Assembly (NCBI RefSeq): GCF_032397745.1
Contig: NZ_CP135921.1
Span: 8,234,501 to 8,298,500, forward strand
Direction: 5' to 3'
Length of the DNA: 64,000 nt
Source: Bradyrhizobium prioriisuperbiae
Lineage (GTDB): Bacteria > Pseudomonadota > Alphaproteobacteria > Rhizobiales > Xanthobacteraceae
How positions within the stretch are numbered: the stretch's first letter is position 1; each line of letters opens with the position of its first letter. Below are positions 33,765 to 42,858 of this stretch, one piece after another. The notes under the pieces were generated by a model that searched no databases, was not told the DNA's origin, and saw only the letters and a program-made list of their open reading frames with translations. Position numbers and translations under genes: made by a program.

Positions 33765-36700
33765 TCAGTGCGACGTGGCTCCTGGAGGGCATTGCTGTCC
33801 GCCCCCACTGGCCCCGGTGCATTTCGCAGCGCCGAAGGTAATCGCACCGGTGCTTCCAGTCGCGCTGGGGATGGGGACGATTTCGATCTCGGCGGTGTTG
33901 TTTCGCACCAGTTCCGCGGCCGGATTGGGCGCGACGACGCCACACATGCCGCTGCCGGCACCAAGGAGAGAACACGCGCCCAAATCCCTCGGAGCCCAGA
34001 CACTCGCCGTCGCTGTCGCCGTGGTCGTCGTGAGGATGTAGTTGCCCGCGTCCGCACCGCCCAGCGTGAGGCTGGTGATGTTCACCGTCTTGTTCGGTCC
34101 GATATTGGCGTCCGTGAAATTGCCGACGGCGCTGCCGATCGTCAGACTGTCGCCTGCCACAAGGCCAGCGAACATCGCACCGGATGTATTCAGCGTCGCC
34201 ACCGTGGCGCCGTCATAGAACTTGTTCAGGGCTGTGATGCCGGAGACCGCGGAGATCACCGCTTTGTTGATCGTCAGCGCGCCATCGACCCAGGTGATCG
34301 CATAGTTCTGGGCGGAGAGGCCGGACGCGGCGATGCTGTAGCTTCCGGCGTTGCGCGCGCCTTGCGCAGTGCCACCGTAGCTGAGCGCGCCGGAGAGCAC
34401 GCTTGTCCCCTCGCCGTTCACGAGGCCGGAATAGCTGACGCCGTTGCCGCCGGAGAACACCAGGCCATCGTAGGTCCTGGATGCATTGTTGGCGGTGATG
34501 ACGAGCGGGGCCTTGTTGATGGTGAGCGCGCCGCCGACATAGCTGATGTCGTAATTGCTCGAGGACAAGCCTGACGCTGTCAGGGTATAGCTTCCGGCAT
34601 TGACCGCGCCCTGCGCCGAACCGCCGTAGGTGAGCGTTCCGGAGAGGACGCCTGTTCCCTCCCCATTGACGAGACCGGCATAGCTGACGCTGCCGCCGGA
34701 GAATGCCAAACCATCATAGGTCCTGGACGCGTTGTTGGCGGTGATGACGAGTGGCGCCTTGTTGATGGTGAGCGCGCCATCGACATAGGTGATGTCGTAA
34801 TTGCCCGAGGTCAGGCCCGACGCGGTCAGGCTATAGCTCCCGGCGTTCACAGCGCCCTGCGCCGTGCCGCCATAGGTGAGCGTGCCGGACAACACGCTCG
34901 CCCCCTCGCCATTGACAAGGCCGGAATAGCTGACGCTGCCGCCGGAGAACGCCAGGCCGTCATAGGTCCTGGACGCGTTGGCGGTGATGGTGAGCGGCGC
35001 CTTGTCGATGGTCAGCGTGCCCGCGATCGATCCGACATAGACCGCTCCGCTGGTGCTTGTTGGATCGAGAACACCGGGATCGCCCAGGTTGTAGGTCCCG
35101 GCCCCCGTCGCGGTGGTGACGGCGCTGCTCCAGTTCAGCGTGACGTTGCCGGCGTTCACGCCCGTGACTGTCAGTCCGCCCAGGGACGCCAGCGTGCCAT
35201 AGGTGGTGCCGGCCGCGCCTGAAACGTTGACATAGGAGTTGTAGACGGTGTCGCCGAACACCCGCAGCACCGGCATGCCGTTGTTGGCGCCGCTGACGGA
35301 TTTGCCCCAGACGGTGGCAAAGTCAAAGCCGTTATTGATGAAGGTGAAGGGATCGCGCAGCTGGGCCGTGGTGAGCATGCTGCCATCGCAGATGTTGCGG
35401 CTATCACCAGATCCGCCACAGGCGGAGCTCTGTCCCGATGTCTCCCTGTTCGCATAGCTTTGGATGACTTGGCCGCCATCCCAGTTCAGCCCCACAATCG
35501 CGCTGACATTGCTGGTCCCCGACACCGTGCCCGCGAAGTAGCTCCGGTTCACGTGGCTTTCCTGATTCATCCCCACCAGCCCGCCGACCACGTCATTTCC
35601 TGAAACCGCTCCCGTCGCGTAGGAATCGAGCACCCAAACGGCTTCATTGCTGTGCCCGACCAACCCGCCGACGAACCTCGTCCCGGACACATTGCCAGTC
35701 GCGTAAGACTGGCTTGTCACAGCGCCGTACCAGCTGGCTCCCACCAGCCCGCCGACCGAATCGACACCGGACACGTTGCCGGTGGCGTAAGACCGATCCA
35801 CCCGGCTGTACTGGTTGAACCCCACCAGTCCGCCGGCAGATGTGCCTGTGCCTGCATTTGAACCTGTGCCCGAAACATTGCCGGTGGCGTAACTGTCGCT
35901 GATGAAACTGAGGTTGCTGTACCCCGCCAAGCCACCGACAAAGGTGCTGCCAGATACCGTACCCGTGGCATAAGAGTGGCTCACCGTACTCAGGATATAG
36001 TCTGCGTCGCCCGGTCCCACCCACGTGCCAATAACAGCAGCGATCAGTCCGCCAGCATTTTTGTCGATGACGGACACATTGCCGGTGGCATATGAGTTGG
36101 AGACGGACGTGCCGACGATACGCCCTGCCAGCCCGCCGGCAGCGCCATAGCCCGCAATCGTGCCGGTGGCATATGAGTTGCTGATCGTGGCGAGCCAGGT
36201 GTCGCCGACCACGCCGCCGACCAAGGAGCCGCTGCCGGTCACATTGCCCGTGTTGTAAACGTTGCTGAAGGTGTTGTGACCGGCGCTGCTGGTGCCTTCG
36301 TAAACCCAGGTACCGCTCGCCCCCACCAGCCCGCCGACGGAATTGTCACCCGTCACGCTGCCGCCTTGCAGGCCGACATTGCGGATAGTCGCGCCATCGA
36401 TGTAGCCGAACAGGCCGACGTAATTGGTGGTCGGCCGGTTAATGGTCAGGTTGCTGATGCTGTGACCGAGCCCGTCGAAAATGCCGGAAAAGGCAGTGCT
36501 GGTATCGCCGTTGCCGCCGATCGGCGTGAAGCCGGCGCCGCCGTTCCAGCCGGCCGTGGCGCTGGCATCGATGTTCGCGCCCAGCACATAGTTGCCGATG
36601 AGATTGCTGTTGATGTTCTGCAGGGCATTCAGATCGGTGATCACCGCATAGGTGATGGCGGCGTCGGATCCCTTCTGGGTCTGGAACAGGCTTCCCGCCG

Positions 36701-38003
36701 CAAGATTGACCGGCGCATTGATGGCGTAGGTGCCGGTGGCCGTGCTCTGCGCGTATTGCAGGACGAGACCGTCACTGCTCGTGGTGCCAGTCGACGTCAG
36801 CGGCGCATTGATGGCGATGCTGTTGTCGGCCCGCAGCGTCAGGATGTGCGAGGCCCAGCTGACGGCGGAGTTAACCGTGATGTTGCCCTCATCGGTGCCG
36901 GTGCCCGCGGTGGTGACGGTGACGTCGCCGGTTGACAGCGCCGTCTGCAACGCCGCCGCATAAGTGCTGTCGATGGTGATGTTGACGGGGTCGATCAGCC
37001 AGCGCCCACCTTGCGTGTCGACTTTCAGATCCTTAGTGAGCTTCACCTTGGCGGCAGACGTTTCAACCGCGCGCGCTCGCAGCGTTCCGCCGGCATTGAC
37101 CTCGCCGTATTTCATATCGCCGAGCAGCAGGATGCGGCCGTTCTTCTTGCCGATGCTTGCGACCTGCACGGTGCCGGAATTGTTGACGACGCCCTTCATG
37201 GCGTCGCTCGCGCCTTTGGCGGTGAGGATGGCCACACCGCCGTCGGCCCGGATCAGCCCCTTGTTCTCGACCAGCGTCTTGACGGTGGAGGCCTTCACCT
37301 CGACTGACAGCAGCCCGTCGCCGTTGAAATCGAGCAGCACGTCGGTGCCGGCTGCGAGCGCGGTGCTGCCGGTGATGGTGCCGGCATTGCTGACGGTCGG
37401 CGCGATCAGCGCCACCACATGGCCGGAGATGCTGCCCTCATTGACGATCGTGCCGCCGCTGCCGGTGAAACGATAATTGCCGGCGAGGAAATTCTCGTTG
37501 CTGATGCCGAGGGTGGAGGCGACGAAACCGCCGGTCTGCACGCTGCCGCTTTTGCCGATCGCAATGCCGTTGGGATTGATCAGGAAGACCTGGCCGTTGG
37601 CGTTGAGGCTGCCGAGGATCTGGGACGGGTCCTGCCCGACCACGCGGTTCAACGCGACCGAGGACGCCCCCGGCTGGTTAAAGGTGACGGAGTTGCCGGC
37701 GCCGATCGAGAAGCTCTGCCAGTTGGCGATCATTCTGCCGGTGGACTGATTGATGGTCATCCCATTGCCGGACTGGCTGATGGTGGCCTGCCCGGACACG
37801 ACCTGTCCGCCGGTCGGCAAGGTCTGGCCCGGCGCAGGCGACGTCAGCAGGGCTGCCGCCACCAGCAGGGCAGCCGCCACCAGGACGTACGCCGCGCGTC
37901 CCAGTGCTTTCTGCTGGCGAACTCGTATCGCGGACTGAGTTTTTCGCCGTGGCCACGTTGCGCTCACGCGGCTCTTCGGGTCCGGATCATGCTCTCGATT
38001 CAT
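33765..38003 (-). CDS. Two-partner secretion exoprotein (TpsA) with GLUG and MBG repeats
   Basis: A 1412-residue secreted protein. An extended signal peptide (hydrophobic core about 37-53) is followed by a TPS secretion domain (about 62-180) with the FLINPNGIAIG motif (NPNG at 143-146). A beta-helical stalk follows, then GLUG repeats (many SYATGNVSG-like units, about 540-850) and three tandem MBG domains of about 82 residues each (about 1000-1247). A further YDG-type module (KFYDGATVATLN) and a short C-terminal tail with two Cys pairs close the protein; the last pair is C-x9-C, seven residues from the end. TpsA proteins are adhesins, haemolysins or toxins exported by TpsB; no toxin domain is evident here, so an adhesin is most likely. 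It starts 17 nt after the tpsB stop. Confidence 0.93.
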   Translation of the reverse strand: MNREHDPDPKSRVSATWPRRKTQSAIRVRQQKALGRAAYVLVAAALLVAAALLTSPAPGQTLPTGGQVVSGQATISQSGNGMTINQSTGRMIANWQSFSIGAGNSVTFNQPGASSVALNRVVGQDPSQILGSLNANGQVFLINPNGIAIGKSGSVQTGGFVASTLGISNENFLAGNYRFTGSGGTIVNEGSISGHVVALIAPTVSNAGTITGSTALAAGTDVLLDFNGDGLLSVEVKASTVKTLVENKGLIRADGGVAILTAKGASDAMKGVVNNSGTVQVASIGKKNGRILLLGDMKYGEVNAGGTLRARAVETSAAKVKLTKDLKVDTQGGRWLIDPVNITIDSTYAAALQTALSTGDVTVTTAGTGTDEGNITVNSAVSWASHILTLRADNSIAINAPLTSTGTTSSDGLVLQYAQSTATGTYAINAPVNLAAGSLFQTQKGSDAAITYAVITDLNALQNINSNLIGNYVLGANIDASATAGWNGGAGFTPIGGNGDTSTAFSGIFDGLGHSISNLTINRPTTNYVGLFGYIDGATIRNVGLQGGSVTGDNSVGGLVGASGTWVYEGTSSAGHNTFSNVYNTGNVTGSGSLVGGVVGDTWLATISNSYATGTIAGYGAAGGLAGRIVGTSVSNSYATGNVSVIDKNAGGLIAAVIGTWVGPGDADYILSTVSHSYATGTVSGSTFVGGLAGYSNLSFISDSYATGNVSGTGSNAGTGTSAGGLVGFNQYSRVDRSYATGNVSGVDSVGGLVGASWYGAVTSQSYATGNVSGTRFVGGLVGHSNEAVWVLDSYATGAVSGNDVVGGLVGMNQESHVNRSYFAGTVSGTSNVSAIVGLNWDGGQVIQSYANRETSGQSSACGGSGDSRNICDGSMLTTAQLRDPFTFINNGFDFATVWGKSVSGANNGMPVLRVFGDTVYNSYVNVSGAAGTTYGTLASLGGLTVTGVNAGNVTLNWSSAVTTATGAGTYNLGDPGVLDPTSTSGAVYVGSIAGTLTIDKAPLTITANASRTYDGLAFSGGSVSYSGLVNGEGASVLSGTLTYGGTAQGAVNAGSYSLTASGLTSGNYDITYVDGALTINKAPLVITANNASRTYDGLAFSGGSVSYAGLVNGEGTGVLSGTLTYGGSAQGAVNAGSYTLTASGLSSSNYDISYVGGALTINKAPLVITANNASRTYDGLVFSGGNGVSYSGLVNGEGTSVLSGALSYGGTAQGARNAGSYSIAASGLSAQNYAITWVDGALTINKAVISAVSGITALNKFYDGATVATLNTSGAMFAGLVAGDSLTIGSAVGNFTDANIGPNKTVNITSLTLGGADAGNYILTTTTATATASVWAPRDLGACSLLGAGSGMCGVVAPNPAAELVRNNTAEIEIVPIPSATGSTGAITFGAAKCTGASGGGQQCPPGATSH
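34262..35000 (-). repeat. Three tandem DNA repeats of about 245 bp encoding MBG domains
   Basis: Units begin near 35000, 34756 and 34513 on the minus strand and end at about 34262; each encodes one MBG domain starting with INKAPLVITANNASRTYDG or a close variant. They are highly similar at DNA level, so unit number may vary by recombination between strains, as in other repeat adhesins. Confidence 0.85.
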
Positions 38004-38020
38004 GACGTGCCCCTTCGACT

Positions 38021-39790
38021 TCAGAACCGAACGGCTGCTTGCAGCCAGACTTGATCGTGCCCCGTGCCGCCGTCGGCATTGGTGCCGGTGACGATGGAAC
38101 GGCCGGGATTGTCTCCCAGGGTGTGCGCCCAGGTGACGGAGACGTTCAGGTTTTCGCGTGTCCACCGCGCAGCAAGGCCGGCGCTGGCGATCCCATAGTC
38201 GTTGCAGCCGCAGACCGTGGTCGGAGGAATGCCGTTCAGGCTGGTGTTGATCCAGACCTGGCCGGCATCGACAAAGCCCGCGAGTTGCAGATTGCCTGCG
38301 ACCGCGGGCACCGGCGCGTTGTAGCGAAGCTCGACGGTGCCGAGCACGCCCATGTCGCCGCGGGCTTCGCCGACGGGATAACCGCGCACGCCGTAGGGCC
38401 CGCCCAGCGCGAAATCCTCCGAGGAGTCGAGGTTCTTATCAGCCCACTGTCCATAGAGGCGGCCGAACAGTGCGAAGTTGCCCGGCAAAGTCTGGAGCCT
38501 GGCGATCATCGCATTGAGGCGTTGAAACTGGCCCTGGGTCCGCAGTCCCGCCTGATCGGCGGCAAGCGCACCGGCTTCGCGGGAGAGATCGAGATCGCCA
38601 TAGGTCCAGCCCAGCGACCAGCTGGTGATGCCGCCGCCGATCAACGCGTCACGCATGTCACCATTCAGGCTGAGCGTGCCGGACACGGACCGCTTGTCCT
38701 GCAGCCGGCCCACGACGCTGTCGTCGACCAGCGCCTTCCAGTTCAGCGCGCCGCCGAGCTGCAGATTGAGATCGCGCGAGCGCACCAGGGTGTAGTCCAA
38801 GCCACTGCTGACGAAATCGGCATGACCTTCGAGGCCGAGCAGGCGACTGGTGTCATCGACGTTGCGGTACTCGAGATGGCTGTAGGTGGCGTTGGCCACG
38901 AACCCGCTGGCCCACAGCGGCATGCTGGTGTTCAGCGACCCGAACTGCTGTCCCTGCGAATACACACCGGAGAGCCTTGTCAGGTCGCCATAGCCCGTCA
39001 CATCGGTGAGCGCGACCAGGGCATTGCCCTGGGCCCGGCCGACGCTGCGGCTGCCGTAATTGTCGCCCCACACACTGGCCGAAAAGATCGGCGCCTGGTC
39101 GACGCCGACGACGAGCTTGCTGGTATTGGGCGCGGCCCCCGGCGTCAGCTTCGCCCGCGCCGAGACACCCGGCAGATCGTTGATGCGCAACAGACTGTCT
39201 TCCAGATCCGCCTTGGTAACGCTGTCGGCCCGCACGCGTCCCTCGGCGATCGCCCGCAGCAGAGCTTCGCGCACGCGCGCGCCCTTGCCTCTCTCGAACG
39301 CGATCTTTTCGAGCGCACCTTCGACGATGTCGAGGGTGACGACACCAGCGGTGATATCCTGCGGCGGCAGGATGGCGCGGGCGAGCAGCCGCCCCTGTCG
39401 CTGCAGGCTGGCGGTCACCTGATCGGCCAGCGCGTAAAGCCGCCGGATACCGAGACGCTTGCCCCTGACCGACGCAACCAGCCGTTCACGCTCCGCCGAT
39501 GGCAACAGTGCCGTCTTGCCGGTGAAGCGCAACGTCCGCACGATGATGGTTTCGCCGCGCTCCGGGATGGCCGCCGGCCGCTGTTGCGGGCGGATGTCGT
39601 CCGGCTTTGGAAGTTGCTCCTGCCGCTGCAATTCCTGCTGCCGCTGCTGTTCGCGCAACAGCGACCCGGCATCCTGCGCCAAAGCCGGCTCCACACCACC
39701 CAGCAGGAGACCGACGAAAATAGCTCTGCCCCGCACCGCCCTCACCCCAAGTATTGGCCCCAACAGCCTGGGCACAACCTTCAGGCGCAT
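38021..39790 (-). CDS. Two-partner secretion outer-membrane transporter (TpsB/ShlB/FhaC family)
   Basis: A 589-residue protein. After a signal peptide (about 1-42, ending PALAQ) come a Gln/Arg-rich plug-helix region, two POTRA-like domains (about 100-250) and a 16-stranded outer-membrane barrel. The conserved loop motif is GPYGVRGYPVGE, and the last strand ends QVWLQAAVRF with a terminal Phe, as expected for Bam-assembled barrels. It would export the adjacent TpsA protein. ATG 39790 places the signal peptide at the N-terminus. It precedes tpsA by 17 nt, forming the usual tpsB-tpsA operon. Confidence 0.95.
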   Translation of the reverse strand: MRLKVVPRLLGPILGVRAVRGRAIFVGLLLGGVEPALAQDAGSLLREQQRQQELQRQEQLPKPDDIRPQQRPAAIPERGETIIVRTLRFTGKTALLPSAERERLVASVRGKRLGIRRLYALADQVTASLQRQGRLLARAILPPQDITAGVVTLDIVEGALEKIAFERGKGARVREALLRAIAEGRVRADSVTKADLEDSLLRINDLPGVSARAKLTPGAAPNTSKLVVGVDQAPIFSASVWGDNYGSRSVGRAQGNALVALTDVTGYGDLTRLSGVYSQGQQFGSLNTSMPLWASGFVANATYSHLEYRNVDDTSRLLGLEGHADFVSSGLDYTLVRSRDLNLQLGGALNWKALVDDSVVGRLQDKRSVSGTLSLNGDMRDALIGGGITSWSLGWTYGDLDLSREAGALAADQAGLRTQGQFQRLNAMIARLQTLPGNFALFGRLYGQWADKNLDSSEDFALGGPYGVRGYPVGEARGDMGVLGTVELRYNAPVPAVAGNLQLAGFVDAGQVWINTSLNGIPPTTVCGCNDYGIASAGLAARWTRENLNVSVTWAHTLGDNPGRSIVTGTNADGGTGHDQVWLQAAVRF

Positions 39791-39981
39791 TCGACGAGAT
39801 GTGACGCCAAGAAGCTCAGCGCCGCATGCGTTGTCTGCGGATATAACGTCAGGCAGTCCCGGCTGGAGCCATGCCACGGGGCTTTCCGCGGCACCAAGGA
39901 AAGTTGCCGGCCCAAACTCGATTTCACCTTGCGCGCAAAAATCGGCCTGGAAACTTCACCCTATGCGCAACCGGCCCTGAG

Positions 39982-41034
39982 TCATGTCCCGGTTTCGGTG
40001 ATCAGGCGCCACCATGTCTCGCGCGACACTGTCTGTGCGTCCCATTTGTGACGGTCGCGCGCGAGGCTCCGGAATTCCCGCGGGGTCAGGCCGTGCAGCC
40101 GCTGGAAGGCGCGGGTGAAGCTTTGCGGATGCACAAACCCGTATCCTTCGGCGATATCCGCGATCGACCTGCCCTTTTGCGTGGAATCCGCCAGGGCAAC
40201 GCGCGCATGATGCAGGCGCTGCTCCTGGATATAATTCGAGATGCCGCCAGCATTCTGAAACAGGTAAGACAGCTTGCGCGGCGAGATCCCAAAGTGTGCC
40301 GCGATGCTGTCGGGCGTCAGCGCCGGGTCCAGCACGCGCTCGATGACATGGCGGCAGATCATATCGAACAGGGCCAAATGCACGCCGGCCGCCGTGTCCT
40401 CGCGCACCGAACCGTTGATCACCGCCGCCGCCAATTCCAGTGTCGGCCGAGCCAAGGCCGCGGCCTCGCTGGCGGTCAGGAAAGCGGCCCGCCGGTACAG
40501 CGCTGCCAGATGATCCCGGAACATGCCGACCAGTGCGCCACCGCCGGAGAACACCCGCATGTTCTGTTCGTCCGGCGCATTGAGCAGCGGCGCCAGCGAC
40601 TGGCGCGGGACGAACAGATGAATGCAGGTATAGTCGGGCGTTTCCGTCATCTGCGGCTGCGCGCAATCGAACGTCATGAAATCGCCGCGGCTGCCCAGCG
40701 CCTCCTGCCCCGCGAACCGGGCGCGACATCCGCCGTCGATATAGAACTGCAGAACATAATGGCTGACGCCGTCGCGGCCGATCTGATAGCGGGACCGGTC
40801 GAAGCTCTGGGCCTGGGTTTTCGCCGTGCCCAGCACCAGTTCGCCAATCTGATAGTATTCGACACGAGCCTCGAAGCGCTCGGGTGATGAATCCTTGAGC
40901 CGCGTCTGCCCCAAGAGGCCTACCTGCTCGTGCCAGAGCGCGAGTGCCTGTTTCGACGGCATGCCCTGCGTATCGATCACAAAATGAGGGACCGGCAATC
41001 GATCCGTCGTTTCTTCCTTCGATTCCTGTCCCAT
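39982..41034 (-). CDS. AraC-family transcriptional regulator
   Basis: A 350-residue regulator. An N-terminal AraC_binding_2-like ligand/dimerisation domain (about 40-230) precedes two helix-turn-helix units at the C-terminus (about 245-340). The first contains PDSIAAHFGISPRKLSYLF; the second ADIAEGYGFVHPQSFTRAFQRLHGLTP-type residues, which are the most conserved part of the family. It lies about 190 nt upstream of tpsB on the same strand and is divergent from the CDF transporter, so it could control either. The effector is unknown. Confidence 0.92.
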   Translation of the reverse strand: MGQESKEETTDRLPVPHFVIDTQGMPSKQALALWHEQVGLLGQTRLKDSSPERFEARVEYYQIGELVLGTAKTQAQSFDRSRYQIGRDGVSHYVLQFYIDGGCRARFAGQEALGSRGDFMTFDCAQPQMTETPDYTCIHLFVPRQSLAPLLNAPDEQNMRVFSGGGALVGMFRDHLAALYRRAAFLTASEAAALARPTLELAAAVINGSVREDTAAGVHLALFDMICRHVIERVLDPALTPDSIAAHFGISPRKLSYLFQNAGGISNYIQEQRLHHARVALADSTQKGRSIADIAEGYGFVHPQSFTRAFQRLHGLTPREFRSLARDRHKWDAQTVSRETWWRLITETGT

Positions 41035-41189
41035 TCACAACCCATACCGCCCAAGAACCACCACTTGGATAATAATGGGCGCGCGATTGAAAATTCCAGA
41101 TATTTCGCAGCGGCGTTATTGCGCATGCGGAAGGTCATGCTCTCGCATCGAAAGGTAAAAGCCGACCTCGATCAAGAATAAGTCGCAAG

Positions 41190-41202
41190 AGCAATCATTG
41201 CT
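41190..41202. promoter_or_regulatory. Palindrome AGCAATCATTGCT upstream of the CDF transporter
   Basis: A 13-nt palindrome (AGCAAT-C-ATTGCT) about 58 nt before the CDF start codon in the 226-bp divergent gap with the AraC gene. It could be a metal-regulator or AraC site; no specific regulator is implied by the sequence. Confidence 0.3.
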
Positions 41203-41260
41203 GTGATTGTAGGTCGTTAGCGGCTTTGAAGCGGGCTGAGGGGCTGCTAAACCGGCTGCC

Positions 41261-42640
41261 ATGAGTGCCATCGTCCCCACCGTGAAATCCAGGGTCGCCG
41301 CCATTTCCATCGCCGCCAGCGCAAGCATGGCGGCGATCAAATTCATCGTCGGCGTCGCGATCGGCAGCATCGCGCTGATCTCCGAAGCGCTGCACAGCTC
41401 GATCGACCTGATCGCAACCATTATCACCTGGGCCGTGGTCCGCGTCTCCGACAAGCCGGCCGACGCGGAGCATCATTACGGCCATGGCAAGCTCGAAAGC
41501 CTGTCCGCGCTCGGCGTCATCGCCATGCTCTATATTCTCGCCGGCGGTATCGTCGTCGAGTCGTTCAGCCGCCTGCGCGAAGGTGTCGTGCCTACAACGA
41601 TTTCGGCGCTGCCGTTCGTGGTGCTGGTGGTCGACATCGCGGTGAACCTCTGGCGCGCCCGCGCCCTGCACAGGACGGCACGGGAGACAAGAAGCCAGGC
41701 GCTGGAAGCCGACGCCCTGCATTTCACCTCGGACGTGTTCGGCTCGATCGCCGTGATCGTCGGTCTCGGGCTGTTTGCGCTGGGGTACACATGGGGGGAC
41801 GCCGCCGCCGCCATCGGCGTCGCCGTGATGATCTCGCTGCTCGGACTGCGGCTGGCGCGCTCCACCATCGAAACCCTGCTCGACCAGGCCCCCAAGGGCG
41901 CCACCGAAGCCGCAGAAAAAGCCATCCGCGCGGTTCCCGGCGTCATCAACATCGACCGCCTGCGGGTGCGGCTGGTTGGCGCCACCCATTTCGTCGATGC
42001 CACCGTCAAGGTGCCGCGCACCTATCCGATCGACAGGATCGACGGCATCAAGCAGAAGGCCGAGCAGGCCGTCGCCGGCGCCCTGCACGACGCGGATCTC
42101 ACCTTCACCGCCGTGCCGGTGGCGCGCGACAGCGAAACCGTGCGGGAGCGCATCATGGTGATCGCGCGCAATCGCGGCCTCGCCATCCATCATGTCACAG
42201 TGCACGACCTTGGCGAGAAACTGACCATCGGCATCGACCTGGAAGTCGACGGCGACATGTCGCTGGTCGATGCGCATGGCGTCACCCAGCAACTCGAGCA
42301 TGCGATCCGCGACGAGTTCGGTGCCGACGTCGAGGTCGACACCCATATCGAACCGCTGGAACCGGAACTGCCCCATGGCACCGACGCAGTTCCCGAACAG
42401 ATCGAAACAATTCAGCAGGCGCTCACACGCATCGCCGCGGACTCCGGCACCATCAGCGATATTCATAACGTCAGGGTACGCGACAGCGACGCCGGGTTGA
42501 TCGTGAATTTTCACTGTCGGGCGAAGCCAGCAATGAGCGTGACTGAAGTTCACGAGAACGTCGACGCGATCGAACGCGCGTTGCGGCGTTCGTTCCCCGG
42601 CGTGAAGCGGGTGATCAGCCACGCCGAGCCCGAGCGCTGA
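41261..42640 (+). CDS. Cation diffusion facilitator (CDF) metal efflux transporter
   Basis: A 459-residue inner-membrane transporter with six helices and an unusually long cytoplasmic tail. The CDF metal sites are visible: His45-x3-Asp49 in helix 2 (EALHSSIDL) and His154-x3-Asp158 in helix 5 (DALHFTSDV); the cytoplasmic HHYGHGK (71-77) follows helix 2. Two consecutive ZT-dimer-like domains (about 205-285 and 290-455) replace the usual single one. It exports a divalent metal (Zn, Fe, Mn or Co) using the proton gradient; HxxxD in helices 2 and 5 differs from the DxxxD of Zn/Cd specialists, so the metal is uncertain. Confidence 0.92.
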   Translation: MSAIVPTVKSRVAAISIAASASMAAIKFIVGVAIGSIALISEALHSSIDLIATIITWAVVRVSDKPADAEHHYGHGKLESLSALGVIAMLYILAGGIVVESFSRLREGVVPTTISALPFVVLVVDIAVNLWRARALHRTARETRSQALEADALHFTSDVFGSIAVIVGLGLFALGYTWGDAAAAIGVAVMISLLGLRLARSTIETLLDQAPKGATEAAEKAIRAVPGVINIDRLRVRLVGATHFVDATVKVPRTYPIDRIDGIKQKAEQAVAGALHDADLTFTAVPVARDSETVRERIMVIARNRGLAIHHVTVHDLGEKLTIGIDLEVDGDMSLVDAHGVTQQLEHAIRDEFGADVEVDTHIEPLEPELPHGTDAVPEQIETIQQALTRIAADSGTISDIHNVRVRDSDAGLIVNFHCRAKPAMSVTEVHENVDAIERALRRSFPGVKRVISHAEPER

Positions 42641-42740
42641 CGATCCAATGTCGTCGTTCGACCCGACGCCGTTCCTGTTTCGGACTCATTCCAGACCGTT
42701 TTCAAATACCGATTCTCCTTGGGACAAGAAATTTTTTGCA

Positions 42741-42755
42741 TTAACGAATCGTTGA
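42741..42755 (+). promoter_or_regulatory. One-mismatch CtrA-type box upstream of the PleC-like kinase
   Basis: TTAA-N7-TTGA at 42741-42755, followed by C as in the consensus TTAAC ending, lies 103 nt before the start codon of the PleC-like kinase, in an otherwise gene-free 218-bp gap. The second half overlaps TTGACT, a possible -35. Because PleC acts in the pathway that controls CtrA, such a site would be coherent, but it is unproven. Confidence 0.42.
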
Positions 42756-42858
42756 CTCTCGACAGGGTCGGCAAACTGGATTCATAATGACTTCGATTCG
42801 GAGTGATGCTGCACATCCTTCGGTCAAGGGGCGGCTGGCATTCCGGGGGAGTTAAGGC

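Noticed and set aside
34262..36400. Regular repeats that could be mistaken for a CRISPR array
   Set aside because: Periods are those of protein repeats (GLUG and MBG) in one continuous reading frame; there are no short identical repeats separated by unique spacers.
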